DNA from: Desulfuribacillus stibiiarsenatis
GTDB taxonomy: Bacteria; Bacillota; Bacilli; Desulfuribacillales; Desulfuribacillaceae
DNA length: 64,000 nucleotides
Reading direction: 5' to 3'
NCBI RefSeq assembly: GCF_001742305.1
Contig: NZ_MJAT01000006.1
Location: forward strand, 1 to 64,000
A model generated the notes under the pieces. The model was not told the DNA's origin. It was given only the letters and a program-made list of their open reading frames with translations, and did not search any database. Position 1 is the first letter of the stretch. Every line of letters starts with the position of its first letter. A program made the position numbers and the translations under genes. Of this stretch, positions 45,538 to 55,995 are shown piece by piece.

Positions 45538-46191
45538 TTGGTGGTGGTGACAATCGAGCTTAATAAAAGGCAAGAGCTTATCATTGAGATTGTAAAGTCT
45601 GATGGGCCGATTACTGGAGAACATATAGCCGATCGGTTATGTTTATCGAGGGCGGCCCTAAGACCTGATTTAGCTATACTCACAATGGCTGGATATTTAG
45701 ATGCCCGACCACGAGTTGGTTATTTCTTTTCTGGCAAACATCAAGGAGAGATTTATAGTAAAAGGTTACGATTACTCAAAGTGAAAGACTATAAATCAAT
45801 TCCTGTCGTTATTAACGAAAAGTCTACTGCCTATGATGCCATGTGTATGATGTTTATGGAAGATTTAGGTACTGTTTTTGTTACTCGCGAAGAAGAAGGT
45901 CTCATAGTATTAGTTGGGCTTGTTTCGAAGAAGGATCTATTGAAAATAGCAGTGGCTCAACAAAACATGCCAGAGATTCCAATCTCCATGGTTATGACAA
46001 GGACACCGCACATTATTACCGTTGCCCCTACAGATTCTCTGTACGAAGCAGCGCAGAAAATTGTTGAATTTCATGTGAACTGTTTACCAGTAATCAATAA
46101 ACAAAATGGTAAGAATGAGCTTGTTGGACTTATTTCTCGTACTACAATTACTAGAGTGTTTGTAGAATTAGGATCTCTAAAAACTGTTTAG
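45538..46191 (+). CDS. ccpN: CcpN-type repressor with HTH and two CBS domains
   Basis: A 217-residue regulator. [24 protein letters not shown] opens a winged helix (with [28 protein letters not shown]), followed by two CBS domains (about 75-215) that bind adenine nucleotides. In B. subtilis CcpN represses gluconeogenic genes and lies before yqfL; here it lies before ppsR and ppdK, so control of PEP/pyruvate conversion is likely. The start is unclear: TTG 45538 and three GTG codons (45541, 45544, 45547) are in frame and none has a good ribosome site. Confidence 0.9.
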   Translation: MVVVTIELNKRQELIIEIVKSDGPITGEHIADRLCLSRAALRPDLAILTMAGYLDARPRVGYFFSGKHQGEIYSKRLRLLKVKDYKSIPVVINEKSTAYDAMCMMFMEDLGTVFVTREEEGLIVLVGLVSKKDLLKIAVAQQNMPEIPISMVMTRTPHIITVAPTDSLYEAAQKIVEFHVNCLPVINKQNGKNELVGLISRTTITRVFVELGSLKTV

Positions 46192-46220
46192 TGCAAGTAG
46201 GATTGATTGGAGGTTTTATT

Positions 46221-47051
46221 ATTAAAGCTGAAAATATGCTCCCGATTGTTTATGTTCTATCGGACTCTGTTGGTGAAACTGGTGAATTTGTAGTTCGAGC
46301 TGTTGCTAGTCAATTTAATGGTGGCCATGTGGATATACGAAGAGTTCCTTATATTGATGATCACGAGTCAATTGTTGAGGCTTTTGAATTAGCAAAAGAG
46401 GCAAATGCTTTTATTGCGTACACATTGGTGCTTCCTAATCTACGCAATTTTGTGAAGATTAAAGCAGAGGAGTACAATATTCCTGCCGTTGACTTACTTG
46501 GAGATCTAATGGAGACCTTTTCTAATGTACATGGAAAGCAACCCAATTATTCCCCGGGCTCTATGAGACAGCTAGATGCAGATTACTTTAAAAGAGTAGA
46601 AGCAATCGAATTTGCTGTAAAGTACGATGACGGGAAAGATCCACGTGGTATATTACGAGCAGATGTAGTGTTAGTAGGGGTTTCCCGAACTTCCAAAACT
46701 CCATTATCTATGTATCTTGCACATAAAAGATTAAAAGTAGCAAACGTACCAATCGCGCCAGAAGTTACGCCTCCTGAAGAATTATTTCTAGTACCATCAA
46801 AAAAATGTATTGGATTAACGATTAATCCTGACCAATTGAATGAGATTCGACAAGAGCGGTTAAAGACGCTAGGGTTAACTCGCAATGCTAACTATGCAAA
46901 ATTCGAGAGAATTCTTGAAGAACTAGAATATGCAGAAAAAATTATCAAAAGAATTGGTTGTCCAACAATCAATGTATCGAACAAGGCCGTAGAGGAAACC
47001 GCAGGGATTATTCTCGACATATTGAAAAAGGGAGGAAAAATAAGTGGGTAA
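46221..47051 (+). CDS. ppsR: Pyruvate, phosphate dikinase regulatory protein
   Basis: A bifunctional kinase/pyrophosphorylase that switches PPDK off and on by phosphorylating its Thr. [20 protein letters not shown] opens the conserved core; the P-loop-like [15 protein letters not shown] is near 155. GGAGG (46209-46213) points to ATT 46221 as start (seven-base spacing), with no ATG, GTG or TTG at a usable distance; ATG 46236 is 22 bases away and GTG 46191 has no site. I give ATT as the start with reserve. Its 3' end overlaps ppdK. Confidence 0.85.
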   Translation: MKAENMLPIVYVLSDSVGETGEFVVRAVASQFNGGHVDIRRVPYIDDHESIVEAFELAKEANAFIAYTLVLPNLRNFVKIKAEEYNIPAVDLLGDLMETFSNVHGKQPNYSPGSMRQLDADYFKRVEAIEFAVKYDDGKDPRGILRADVVLVGVSRTSKTPLSMYLAHKRLKVANVPIAPEVTPPEELFLVPSKKCIGLTINPDQLNEIRQERLKTLGLTRNANYAKFERILEELEYAEKIIKRIGCPTINVSNKAVEETAGIILDILKKGGKISG

Positions 47052-49692
47052 AAAGTATGTATATCTTTTCCAAGAAGGAAATGCAGATTTGAAAAATTTG
47101 TTAGGAGGTAAGGGTGCGAACCTTGCTGAAATGACAAATGCAGGACTGCCTGTTCCTCCTGGTTTTACAATAAGTACAGAAGCGTGTAATGAATATTATA
47201 ACGCTGGCAAAGTATTCACCGATGAGATGAACAGACAAGCTATGGATGCATTAGCTGCATTAGAACAGCAAGTAGGTAAGAAATTAGGGGATATAGATAA
47301 TCCACTTTTAGTATCTGTGCGCTCAGGTTCTGTTTTCTCTATGCCGGGGATGATGGATACCGTTTTAAACTTAGGTCTTAATGATCAAACGGTAAATGGA
47401 CTTGCCAAAAAAACAAACAACCCACGTTTTGCATATGACTCCTATCGTCGTTTTATTCAAATGTTTAGTGGAGTGGTATTAAATGTCGATCATTACCACT
47501 TCGAGCATGTGATTGATCATGTGAAAGAACAAAAAGGAATCACGGAAGATACGCAAATGACAGCGGAAGATTGGCAGACTGTTATTGCTGAATATAAAGT
47601 AATTGTCAAAAAACAGACAGGTGAAGATTTCCCACAAGAGCCAATGGATCAGTTAAAAAAGGCAACAATCGCAGTATTTGATTCATGGAATAATCAACGT
47701 GCCATTATTTATAGAAGGGTACATAAGATACCTGACCACCTTGGAACAGCGGTTAACATTCAATCGATGGTTTTTGGTAACATGGGTGACGATTGTGGAA
47801 CGGGTGTAGCATTCACAAGAAACCCATCCACTGGAGAGAAACTATTGTATGGAGAATACTTGATTAATGCGCAAGGAGAAGATGTAGTCGCAGGTACTCG
47901 TACTCCGCAACCAATAGTGACTTTACAACAGGTTATGCCGGAAGTGTTTGATCAATTTGTAGCAATTTGCAACCGTCTAGAAAGTCATTATCGAGATATT
48001 CAAGATATCGAATTTACAATAGAAGGTGGCAAGTTATACATTTTACAAACGAGAAATGGTAAAAGAACTGCTCATGCAGCAGTGAAAATAGCATATGATT
48101 TCGTAATCGAAGGGATTCTTACGAAAGAAGAAGCACTATTGCGTGTTGACCCAAGTCAATTAGATCAAATATTACACCGTCGAATTGACCCGAATGCAAA
48201 GCAAGATGTGATTGCAAAAGGATTACCAGCATCTCCAGGTGCAGCATCAGGAAAGGCGATTTTTGATGCAGACCTTGCTGATAAGCTTGCTAATGAAGGG
48301 CAAAAAGTAATGCTAGTAAGACCAGAAACTACTCCTGACGATATCCATGGTATCTTGGCGGCCCAAGGAATTCTAACAAGTCGCGGTGGTATGACAAGTC
48401 ACGCTGCCGTCGTAGCTAGAGGAATGGGAAAACCAGCGATTTGTGGATGTGAAGAAATTAAAATTGATCTAAAATCGAATTCCTTTACTGTGAATGGAAT
48501 CACAGTTAAAGAAGGTGACATCATCTCCATTGATGGGGGAACAGGTAGGGTTATGCTGGGTGAAGTGAAGCTAATCGATCCAGTATTGTCAGACGAATTC
48601 GTAAAATTATTAGGATGGGCTGATGAGATACGTGATTTAGGCGTTCGTACGAATGCTGATAATCCAGAAGATTCTAAGAAGGCTAGAGAGTTCGGAGCAG
48701 AAGGAATTGGACTTTGCCGTACGGAACATATGTTTATGGCTTCCGATCGAGTACCTATCGTTCAGTCAATGATACTAGCAGAAAATGAAGAAGAGCGTTT
48801 GGTAGCACTAGAAAAACTTCTGCCTATGCAACAAGAGGATTTTGAAGGCATATTTAGAGAAATGGCTGGGTTGCCTGTTACAATTCGTCTCTTAGATCCA
48901 CCACTACATGAATTCCTTCCGCACCTTGAGGACTTAGTAGTAGAGATTACTAAACTTCAGATGAACCCTAATGCTGATGCAAGGGTGTTACATGAGAAAG
49001 AAATCTTGCTGCGCAAAGTACGCGGATTAACGGAATTTAATCCAATGCTCGGCCATCGAGGTTGCCGTTTAGGTGTGGTGTATCCAGAAATTTACGAAAT
49101 GCAAGCAAGGGCGATCTTCCAAGCAGCATGTAAGTTAGCAGCTGAAGGAATTGTCGTTATTCCTGAAGTTATGATTCCATTAGTGGGCCATGTGAATGAG
49201 TTATCATTGATGAGGAAGTTAGTGGAAGATACTGCTAAGCAAGTATTTGAAGAATTAGGCCAAGAAATTGAATATAAGGTTGGAACTATGATTGAAGTGC
49301 CAAGAGCTGCTATTACTGCAGATGAGATTGCGACAGAAGCAGATTTCTTCTCATTTGGTACGAATGACTTAACACAGACAACTTTTGGATTTAGCCGTGA
49401 TGATGCGGAAGGGAAGTTCCTGCACTACTACGTCGATAATAAAGTACTTCCAGAAAATCCATTTGCAGTACTAGATGAACAAGGGGTAGGGAAATTAGTT
49501 GACTTAGCTGTAAAACTTGGAAGAGGAACAAAGCCAGGGTTGAAGACTGGTATATGTGGAGAGCACGGTGGCGAGAAGCAATCGATCGAATTCTGCTACC
49601 GTACCGGCCTAGACTATGTTAGCTGTTCGCCATTCCGCGTTCCAATCGCTAGACTTGCCGCAGCCCATGCAACAATAAAATTCAAAAAATAG
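47044..49692 (+). CDS. ppdK: Pyruvate, phosphate dikinase
   Basis: An 882-residue enzyme that converts pyruvate, ATP and phosphate into PEP, AMP and pyrophosphate (and the reverse). The N-terminal ATP-grasp domain opens [20 protein letters not shown]; the phospho-His domain has [19 protein letters not shown] (near 450), where the His carries phosphate and the preceding Thr is the target of PpsR; the C-terminal TIM barrel ends with [20 protein letters not shown]. The start is GTG 47044 after GGGAGG. It is coupled with ppsR by an eight-base overlap. Confidence 0.97.
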   Translation: MGKKYVYLFQEGNADLKNLLGGKGANLAEMTNAGLPVPPGFTISTEACNEYYNAGKVFTDEMNRQAMDALAALEQQVGKKLGDIDNPLLVSVRSGSVFSMPGMMDTVLNLGLNDQTVNGLAKKTNNPRFAYDSYRRFIQMFSGVVLNVDHYHFEHVIDHVKEQKGITEDTQMTAEDWQTVIAEYKVIVKKQTGEDFPQEPMDQLKKATIAVFDSWNNQRAIIYRRVHKIPDHLGTAVNIQSMVFGNMGDDCGTGVAFTRNPSTGEKLLYGEYLINAQGEDVVAGTRTPQPIVTLQQVMPEVFDQFVAICNRLESHYRDIQDIEFTIEGGKLYILQTRNGKRTAHAAVKIAYDFVIEGILTKEEALLRVDPSQLDQILHRRIDPNAKQDVIAKGLPASPGAASGKAIFDADLADKLANEGQKVMLVRPETTPDDIHGILAAQGILTSRGGMTSHAAVVARGMGKPAICGCEEIKIDLKSNSFTVNGITVKEGDIISIDGGTGRVMLGEVKLIDPVLSDEFVKLLGWADEIRDLGVRTNADNPEDSKKAREFGAEGIGLCRTEHMFMASDRVPIVQSMILAENEEERLVALEKLLPMQQEDFEGIFREMAGLPVTIRLLDPPLHEFLPHLEDLVVEITKLQMNPNADARVLHEKEILLRKVRGLTEFNPMLGHRGCRLGVVYPEIYEMQARAIFQAACKLAAEGIVVIPEVMIPLVGHVNELSLMRKLVEDTAKQVFEELGQEIEYKVGTMIEVPRAAITADEIATEADFFSFGTNDLTQTTFGFSRDDAEGKFLHYYVDNKVLPENPFAVLDEQGVGKLVDLAVKLGRGTKPGLKTGICGEHGGEKQSIEFCYRTGLDYVSCSPFRVPIARLAAAHATIKFKK

Positions 49693-49723
49693 ATTTAGAC
49701 AGATAGAAAATAAAAAAATAAAA

Positions 49724-49771
49724 CATAAAAACTGATTCTATGAGATACAAATCATGGAATCAGTTTTTATG
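49724..49771. terminator. Terminator after ppdK
   Basis: A perfect 15-bp inverted repeat CATAAAAACTGATTC/GAATCAGTTTTTATG with an 18-base loop. The T-run inside the right arm can release RNA polymerase. The symmetrical layout works in both directions. Confidence 0.8.
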
Positions 49772-49897
49772 TTTCTACTTATATCGCATGTGAAAAAAAT
49801 ATGAACTTATTTTTAAAAATTGAACACAATTCTTTGTAAGTTTCTACCTCCATACTATATAATTATCAAAAGACAACGTACAAGGAGGATAGATACT

Positions 49898-50893
49898 GTG
49901 AAACGGAACTGGGATGACATTGAAGCGATTATATTATCTCCGTATGCGTGCAAGAGTAAAGATACAAAAGGAAGACGATTTGCCGATACACGCAAAGATC
50001 TCAGAACGGAATTCCAAAGGGATCGCGATCGGATTATACATTCTAAAGCGTTTCGTCGTTTAAAGCATAAAACGCAGGTATTTATAACTCCTGAGGGGGA
50101 CCATTATAGAACGAGATTGACTCATACATTAGAGGTATCACAAATAGCCAGAACAATCGCTAGAGGTCTAGGTTTAAATGAAGATTTAACAGAATCTATA
50201 GCTTTAGGTCATGACCTTGGTCACACGCCATTTGGTCATGCGGGTGAAACAGTATTGGATAGGATACATCCAGAAGGTTTTCGGCATAACGAACAAAGTC
50301 TACGTGTTGTTGATTGGCTAGAAGATGGAAAAGGATTAAATCTGACTTGGGAAGTTCGGGATGGTATATTGAATCACACAGGTCCTAATAAACCCTTTAC
50401 ATTAGAAGGTCAAGTCGTCAAAATTGCTGACAGAATTGCATATATTAACCATGATATTGATGACGCAATACGTGGTAAGGTACTGACATATGACGATTTA
50501 CCGAAAGAATTAATGCTTATACTAGGGTCAAGCCATTCTGAGCGAATTAGTGCTATGGTTCATGACATGATACGTAATAGTGAAGGAAAAGAAGAGATTT
50601 CACTAAGTGGAGAAATAACTCAAGCAATGAACGAGCTTAGGAAATTTATGTTTCAGTATGTGTATATATCTTCAGATGCAAAGAAAGAAGAAGAAAAAGC
50701 TAAGAGAATAGTGGAAGCAGTGTATCTTCACTATTTAACTCATCCAGAGCTACTACATAAGGAGTATCATAATCAAATACAGGACAATAATATTCATAGA
50801 ACTGTATGTGACTTTGTGGCTGGAATGACTGATCGGTATATCATAACGCTGTACAAAAAGATTGTGATACCGGATCCATGGCTTATCGTATAG
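49898..50893 (+). CDS. dGTPase-like HD-domain triphosphohydrolase
   Basis: A 331-residue HD-domain protein of the deoxyguanosinetriphosphate triphosphohydrolase family. The metal site is spread over RTRLTHTLEVSQIARTIARG (near 77) and ALGHDLGHTPFGHAGE (near 104-119), with INHDIDDAIRG (near 186) as the last ligand region. GTG 49898 has AGGAGG before it; the frame runs 26 codons upstream without a site. Substrate preference cannot be read from sequence. Confidence 0.9.
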   Translation: MKRNWDDIEAIILSPYACKSKDTKGRRFADTRKDLRTEFQRDRDRIIHSKAFRRLKHKTQVFITPEGDHYRTRLTHTLEVSQIARTIARGLGLNEDLTESIALGHDLGHTPFGHAGETVLDRIHPEGFRHNEQSLRVVDWLEDGKGLNLTWEVRDGILNHTGPNKPFTLEGQVVKIADRIAYINHDIDDAIRGKVLTYDDLPKELMLILGSSHSERISAMVHDMIRNSEGKEEISLSGEITQAMNELRKFMFQYVYISSDAKKEEEKAKRIVEAVYLHYLTHPELLHKEYHNQIQDNNIHRTVCDFVAGMTDRYIITLYKKIVIPDPWLIV

Positions 50894-50912
50894 AACTTCT
50901 GGGGGTGACATT

Positions 50913-51374
50913 ATGAAAATCTATGTTGACGTAGATTCTTGTCCTGTGAAAGAAGAAATTAAGCATATTTGCCAACAGCACGAGATTCCTACATACTTTG
51001 TTTCGAATCGAAAACATTTATTTGTTGTGAAAGAACCCTTATTGCATTATCAGTGGGTAAGAGTCGAAGGCTCGGATGGGATAAAGAACTACTTGCAGAA
51101 CCATCTGTCCGAGGGAGATATCGTCATTAGCCACGATGTCAAAGTTGCTTCACAAGCGTTAGAGAAAAAAAGTGTCGTTATCACATTTCGTGGAAGAGTA
51201 ATCAGTCATCATAATATAGAATTTTTAGAGTATAAAAAGCATATTCAATTACAACAGCCGATTGCTTCACGAGATTCAAATCATACTGACATGATGCAGC
51301 AAGAAGACCGATTATTATTTTCAATAAAATTGACAGAATTGATAATTTCTTTGCAAAAAGAAGGAGATTTATAA
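50913..51374 (+). CDS. yqxD: UPF0178 family protein (YaiI/YqxD)
   Basis: A 153-residue NYN/PIN-like domain protein of unknown role. The opening MKIYVDVDSCPVKEEI carries conserved Asp residues; GDIVISHDVKVASQALEKK near 70-88 and FRGRVISHHNIEFL near 95 are family features. In B. subtilis yqxD also precedes dnaG. GGGGGTG lies before the ATG. Confidence 0.92.
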   Translation: MKIYVDVDSCPVKEEIKHICQQHEIPTYFVSNRKHLFVVKEPLLHYQWVRVEGSDGIKNYLQNHLSEGDIVISHDVKVASQALEKKSVVITFRGRVISHHNIEFLEYKKHIQLQQPIASRDSNHTDMMQQEDRLLFSIKLTELIISLQKEGDL

Positions 51375-51417
51375 TAAATGGCGAATAATTTATACCCTAG
51401 AAGAAGAGGTGTAATGT

Positions 51418-53250
51418 TTGGCTAAGGAAAGAATATCTGAAGATGTGATAGAGGATATTAGAAATCGATTTGATATTGTGGAAGTTATCAGTCGATATAT
51501 AGATTTGAAGAAAAAGGGACGCACATATTTCGGGCTGTGTCCTTTTCATTCTGAAAAGAGTCCTTCTTTCGCAGTATCTTCTGACAAACAAATATACCAT
51601 TGCTTTGGTTGTGGAGCTGGGGGCAATACACTCAGCTTTCTGATGAATATAGAAGGGTGGAGTTTTCCTGAAACTTTAAAAAATTTAGCCGAAGAGGCAG
51701 GGATTAACCTACCAGTTCAAGAAGATAATCATAATCAAGAAGATCAGCAGCAACGCACACGGCTATATACATCACACGAATTAGCGGCAAAATACTATCA
51801 TTACATACTTCTTGAAACTGACTCTGGTAAACAAGCGTTTCAATATTTAGAGAACAGAGGATTTACAAGAAAAATTATTGAAGAATTTCAAATTGGTTTT
51901 GTGCCTGATAGTTACGACACAATATTAAACTTTTTGATGAGAAGAGGTTTTCATGAAGAAGAATTAGAACTTGGTGGACTTATAACAAAAAGTACAAAAA
52001 GTAATCGATATTATGACCGTTTTAGAAACCGCATTATGTTTCCGATTTGGGATGGGCAAGGTCGAGTAATAGCGTTCGGCGGTCGAATCCTAGATCAAGG
52101 CGAGCCTAAGTATTTAAACACTAACGAAACGCCTATATTTAATAAAAGTAAAGTTCTCTATAATCTACATCGTGCTAGAATGTCTATGCATCAAAACGCC
52201 GAAGTGTATATCACAGAAGGATATATAGACGTCATCGCAGCCTATCAAAACGGTCTTTACAATACCGTAGCAACATTAGGAACTTCATTCACTCCAGAGC
52301 ATGCAAAGCTAATCCGTAGAAACGTAAATAAGGCAATCTTACTATACGATGGTGATGAAGCTGGGACTCAAGCGGCACTCAGAGGTAGTGAAATTTTAGA
52401 GAACCATTCAATTGATACTGCAATCGTGAACTTGCCAGATGGACAAGATCCGGATGATTATTTTAAGACGCAAACATTACAAGATTTTGCCCAGTTACGA
52501 AAAAATGCAATCTCTAGAGAGCAGTTACAACTTCAATTATTGAAAAGTAAATATCCGACGCAAAATGGTGAAGAAAAAGTCCATTATGCGATGGAGGCAA
52601 TTCGGGTAATTGCTGAAATTGAGAATGCCCCGAAACGTGAGTATTTTCTGTTGGAATTGAGTAAAGAAGTGAATTTATCCTTAGATTCTCTTCAAGATGA
52701 ATTAAAAAAACAGATAGAAAAACAAAAAAAAGCAAATAACATGAAGAAACACGATGGAAAATGGAATAATCGTATAAATTATGGAAAACATAGTCATAAC
52801 CAGATGAATTCTATTATTCCAGCTTTTCAAAAAGCTGAGAGAGAAATCATTTGGATTATGCTTCATGATGTAGAAAAAGGTAAAAAATTAGCGGAAAAGA
52901 TTCAAGCAGATTTCCAAATTCCTGAGCATTCTTTAATTGCTGCTAGAATATATAGCTATTATCAAGAGAATATATTACCTTCTATGTCGGAAATTCTTAA
53001 TTATTTTCATGATCAACCGAATGTTTTACGTGTGTTAACCAACATGCAATTTACTTTTGATGAGCAACTTTTTGATGATCAAAGTCATCTAGATGCCTGT
53101 ATAGAGCTAATAGAAAAACGCCAGCTAGAAAACGAATTAAAAATTTTACAAAATCAAATAGAATTAGCAAATAAAACAGGAAAACAAGATCAGCTTGTCG
53201 AATTATTAAAGAAGATGCAAGAAATCCAAAAAAGAATCAAAAAATTATAG
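51418..53250 (+). CDS. dnaG: DNA primase
   Basis: A 610-residue enzyme that makes RNA primers in replication. The CHC2 zinc domain has CPFHSEKSPSF and YHCFGCGAGGNTLSFLM (about 40-77); the Toprim core has YITEGYIDVIAAYQ (near 263) and LLYDGDEAGTQAAL (near 310), followed by the C-terminal helicase-binding domain. It starts with TTG 51418 (AKERISEDVIEDIRNRFDIV); the ATG one frame over is not in frame. It is followed by sigA as in the macromolecular-synthesis operon. Confidence 0.97.
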   Translation: MAKERISEDVIEDIRNRFDIVEVISRYIDLKKKGRTYFGLCPFHSEKSPSFAVSSDKQIYHCFGCGAGGNTLSFLMNIEGWSFPETLKNLAEEAGINLPVQEDNHNQEDQQQRTRLYTSHELAAKYYHYILLETDSGKQAFQYLENRGFTRKIIEEFQIGFVPDSYDTILNFLMRRGFHEEELELGGLITKSTKSNRYYDRFRNRIMFPIWDGQGRVIAFGGRILDQGEPKYLNTNETPIFNKSKVLYNLHRARMSMHQNAEVYITEGYIDVIAAYQNGLYNTVATLGTSFTPEHAKLIRRNVNKAILLYDGDEAGTQAALRGSEILENHSIDTAIVNLPDGQDPDDYFKTQTLQDFAQLRKNAISREQLQLQLLKSKYPTQNGEEKVHYAMEAIRVIAEIENAPKREYFLLELSKEVNLSLDSLQDELKKQIEKQKKANNMKKHDGKWNNRINYGKHSHNQMNSIIPAFQKAEREIIWIMLHDVEKGKKLAEKIQADFQIPEHSLIAARIYSYYQENILPSMSEILNYFHDQPNVLRVLTNMQFTFDEQLFDDQSHLDACIELIEKRQLENELKILQNQIELANKTGKQDQLVELLKKMQEIQKRIKKL

Positions 53251-53294
53251 CATTATTTTTGATGCAGTAACTCCAGGAAGGGGGGAGTAAGGAA

Positions 53295-54392
53295 GTGCCT
53301 AACGTAGAAAATAATAACAACGAAATGTCCCTTGAAGAAGTAAAACAGAAATTGTTAGAAGAAGGGAAAAAGCGTGGAGTATTAACATATAAAGAAATAC
53401 TAGACCGCTTATCTAATTACGATCAGGATTCCGATCAGATTGATGAGTTCTTTGATTATTTAAACGATCAAGGAATTGATATATCGAATGAAGAATCTGA
53501 GGATATTATGGTACCAAGTGATGATTATATTATAGAAGAAGATCTATCAATTCCACCGGGTATAAAGATTAATGATCCAGTGCGTATGTATTTGAAAGAA
53601 ATAGGTCGGGTACCCCTTTTATCTGCACAAGAAGAGATCGAGTTAGCAAACCGAATTGCTCAAGGTGATGAAGAAGCAAAAAAGAGATTAGCTGAAGCAA
53701 ATCTTAGATTAGTAGTTAGTATTGCGAAACGTTATGTAGGACGTGGAATGTTATTTTTAGATTTAATTCAGGAAGGTAACATGGGTCTTATCAAAGCGGT
53801 TGAGAAATTTGACTACAAAAAAGGGTTCAAATTTAGTACATATGCAACATGGTGGATTCGACAAGCGATTACCCGCGCTATCGCCGATCAAGCGAGAACG
53901 ATACGTATACCAGTACATATGGTGGAAACTATCAATAAACTTATTCGGGTTTCAAGACAATTACTGCAAGATTTAGGTCGCGAGCCATCACCTGAGGAAA
54001 TTGCAGCAGAGATGGATTTAACTCCGGATAAAGTCCGAGAAATCATGAAGATTGCTCAAGAGCCTGTTTCACTAGAAACACCTATTGGTGAAGAGGATGA
54101 TTCACATTTAGGAGACTTCATTGAGGATCAAGATGCACTAGCACCTTCAGATGCTGCAGCTTATGAATTGTTAAAAGAGCAGTTAGAAGATGTTCTTGAC
54201 ACTTTGACGGAGCGAGAAGAGAACGTGTTACGTTTGCGTTTTGGACTTGATGATGGTAGAACAAGAACTTTAGAAGAAGTAGGAAAAGTATTTGGCGTAA
54301 CTCGTGAAAGAATCCGTCAAATTGAAGCGAAAGCATTGAGAAAACTACGTCATCCAAGTCGTAGTAAACGATTAAAAGATTTCTTAGAATAA
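53295..54392 (+). CDS. sigA: RNA polymerase primary sigma factor
   Basis: A 365-residue housekeeping sigma factor (RpoD/SigA). Region 1.1 (about 10-75) is acidic and short, region 1.2 holds [17 protein letters not shown], region 2 holds [18 protein letters not shown] and [10 protein letters not shown] (-10 recognition and melting), region 3 and region 4 holds [20 protein letters not shown] with the -35 helix. The start is GTG 53295 after GGAAGGGGGGAG. It ends with a terminator. Confidence 0.98.
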   Translation: MPNVENNNNEMSLEEVKQKLLEEGKKRGVLTYKEILDRLSNYDQDSDQIDEFFDYLNDQGIDISNEESEDIMVPSDDYIIEEDLSIPPGIKINDPVRMYLKEIGRVPLLSAQEEIELANRIAQGDEEAKKRLAEANLRLVVSIAKRYVGRGMLFLDLIQEGNMGLIKAVEKFDYKKGFKFSTYATWWIRQAITRAIADQARTIRIPVHMVETINKLIRVSRQLLQDLGREPSPEEIAAEMDLTPDKVREIMKIAQEPVSLETPIGEEDDSHLGDFIEDQDALAPSDAAAYELLKEQLEDVLDTLTEREENVLRLRFGLDDGRTRTLEEVGKVFGVTRERIRQIEAKALRKLRHPSRSKRLKDFLE

Positions 54393-54404
54393 CAGTTCCT
54401 TCGA

Positions 54405-54427
54405 AGCACTCAGACGAGTGCTTTTTC
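54405..54427 (+). terminator. Terminator after sigA
   Basis: AAGCACTC/GAGTGCTT with an AGAC loop and a T run. It closes the dnaG-sigA transcript. Confidence 0.85.
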
Positions 54428-54442
54428 CTTAGGAGGGTAAAT

Positions 54443-55303
54443 ATGAATTCCAACGAAAAAGAAAAACAAGTCATTATTCAAGAAATCAATAAATGGCGCG
54501 AGTCTAAGCTTCTACCTTCGGAGTATTGCGATTTCTTATTAAATTTATACTCTTCCGGGAGTAACGCCCCAAAAAAAGAAACAAAGAAAGATACTAAGTC
54601 GAATGGTAAAAGTAGTTTACCAAGGATATTAACAATCATAGGTTTTGTTATAGTGGTAGCAATTGGAATTTATTTTTTTTTAAATTTTACCTCTTTTCAC
54701 CCAATAATGCAAATGACGATATTGGGAATTATCACGCTAGCCTGTTATGTAGTTACATCCATTTATTATAAACATTCTAACCCATATATCCCGTTAATCA
54801 GCCACAGTATCGCTTCTGTATTATTATCAGTATTTGTTCTTCGATTTTTATTTTTATATGGTCTAGATCAAGACATCTCCTCAGTACATATTAGTTTCTT
54901 GTTTGTATTTGTGGTGTGGTTAATTATGTCTATCGCATTGCGTCATCCTATCATTTTTTCTTTTGGACTTATTGGTCTCACTGTTCTATATAATCAAGTA
55001 GTTACACAGCAAGTACCATCTGAGTCAATCATCGAACCACAGCTATACTGGGTTCCCGTAGCATTAATTACCTGCTGGTTAGGATATGCATTATACCAGC
55101 ATAAGAAGCAACACCAGTATAGCTACATTTTGTTGTTCTCTAGTTTTTTATATTTTTTCATGCCAGAGATAAACCTTGGATGGTTGTCACGAAGTTTCTC
55201 TAGTATTCAAGAGTCTTTAGCATTGAAAATTATTATATTATTTATCTTGTTTTTTATTGGGAAAAGCGTTTTGCGTTCCCAGGTAAAGCAAACGGAGGTA
55301 TAG
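54443..55303 (+). CDS. Multi-helix membrane protein, hypothetical
   Basis: A 286-residue protein. A soluble N-terminal segment (about 1-40) with EINKWRESKLLPSEYCDFLL resembles the short helical domain at the front of DUF2157-type membrane proteins; seven to eight hydrophobic helices follow from about residue 52 to the end. I do not recognise a function. AGGAGGG lies before ATG 54443. In B. subtilis the place between sigA and trmK is taken by cccA, so this is a lineage difference. Confidence 0.75.
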   Translation: MNSNEKEKQVIIQEINKWRESKLLPSEYCDFLLNLYSSGSNAPKKETKKDTKSNGKSSLPRILTIIGFVIVVAIGIYFFLNFTSFHPIMQMTILGIITLACYVVTSIYYKHSNPYIPLISHSIASVLLSVFVLRFLFLYGLDQDISSVHISFLFVFVVWLIMSIALRHPIIFSFGLIGLTVLYNQVVTQQVPSESIIEPQLYWVPVALITCWLGYALYQHKKQHQYSYILLFSSFLYFFMPEINLGWLSRSFSSIQESLALKIIILFILFFIGKSVLRSQVKQTEV

Positions 55304-55307
55304 TATC

Positions 55308-55994
55308 TTGGGCATATCGAATCGACTAATGACAATCGCAGAATATATTCCGAATCGTGCAATACTAGCTGATATCGGTTCAGATCATGCGTACCTACCA
55401 ATCTACAGTGTACAAAAAGGTATCGTTGAAAAAGCAATCGCAGGTGAAGTAAACGAGGGACCGTATCTTACTGCGAAGACAAATGTTATGGACCAAAAAC
55501 TAGCGCACCTCATTGACGTACGATTAGGCAACGGTTTGGAAGTATTGCAACCTAATGAAGTGAATTGTATTACAATTGCTGGTATGGGTGGAATCTTAAT
55601 CACAGAAATTCTAACGCAAGGGATTGATAAGCTAGAATCAGTGGGACGGTTAATTCTACAGCCGATGAATAGTGAACCTAAGTTGAGAGAGTGGCTTATA
55701 CAGCATTCTTATCAAATTTTAGAAGAACACATTATGAAAGAATACGATATTATTTATGAGATTTTGATTGCTGAGCCTGTAAAGCAGAAACTGACTCTCT
55801 CGCACCAAGACATACAATTCGGCCCTGTTCTCAGAAGAGGAAAATCGATACTCTTTGTCGAGAAATGGCAAGATGAAATCAACAAACGCGAAAAAGTAAT
55901 TCACAATATTATTAAAAATGGTTCTAATGTTGCGAACCAAGCAAAAATCCAAAAAATACAGCAAGAAATACTAGAAATTAAGGAGGTGCTATAG
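55308..55994 (+). CDS. trmK: tRNA (adenine22-N1)-methyltransferase TrmK
   Basis: A 228-residue SAM-dependent enzyme. RAILADIGSDHAYLPIYSVQ near the start is the SAM-binding loop, and ITIAGMGGILITEIL (near 84) and LILQPMNSEPKLREWL (near 124) are TrmK features. C-terminal residues form a coiled coil. It starts with TTG 55308 after CGGAGG. It is followed one base later by the Nif3-family gene, as in Bacillus (yqfN-yqfO). Confidence 0.94.
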   Translation: MGISNRLMTIAEYIPNRAILADIGSDHAYLPIYSVQKGIVEKAIAGEVNEGPYLTAKTNVMDQKLAHLIDVRLGNGLEVLQPNEVNCITIAGMGGILITEILTQGIDKLESVGRLILQPMNSEPKLREWLIQHSYQILEEHIMKEYDIIYEILIAEPVKQKLTLSHQDIQFGPVLRRGKSILFVEKWQDEINKREKVIHNIIKNGSNVANQAKIQKIQQEILEIKEVL

Positions 55995-55995
55995 G

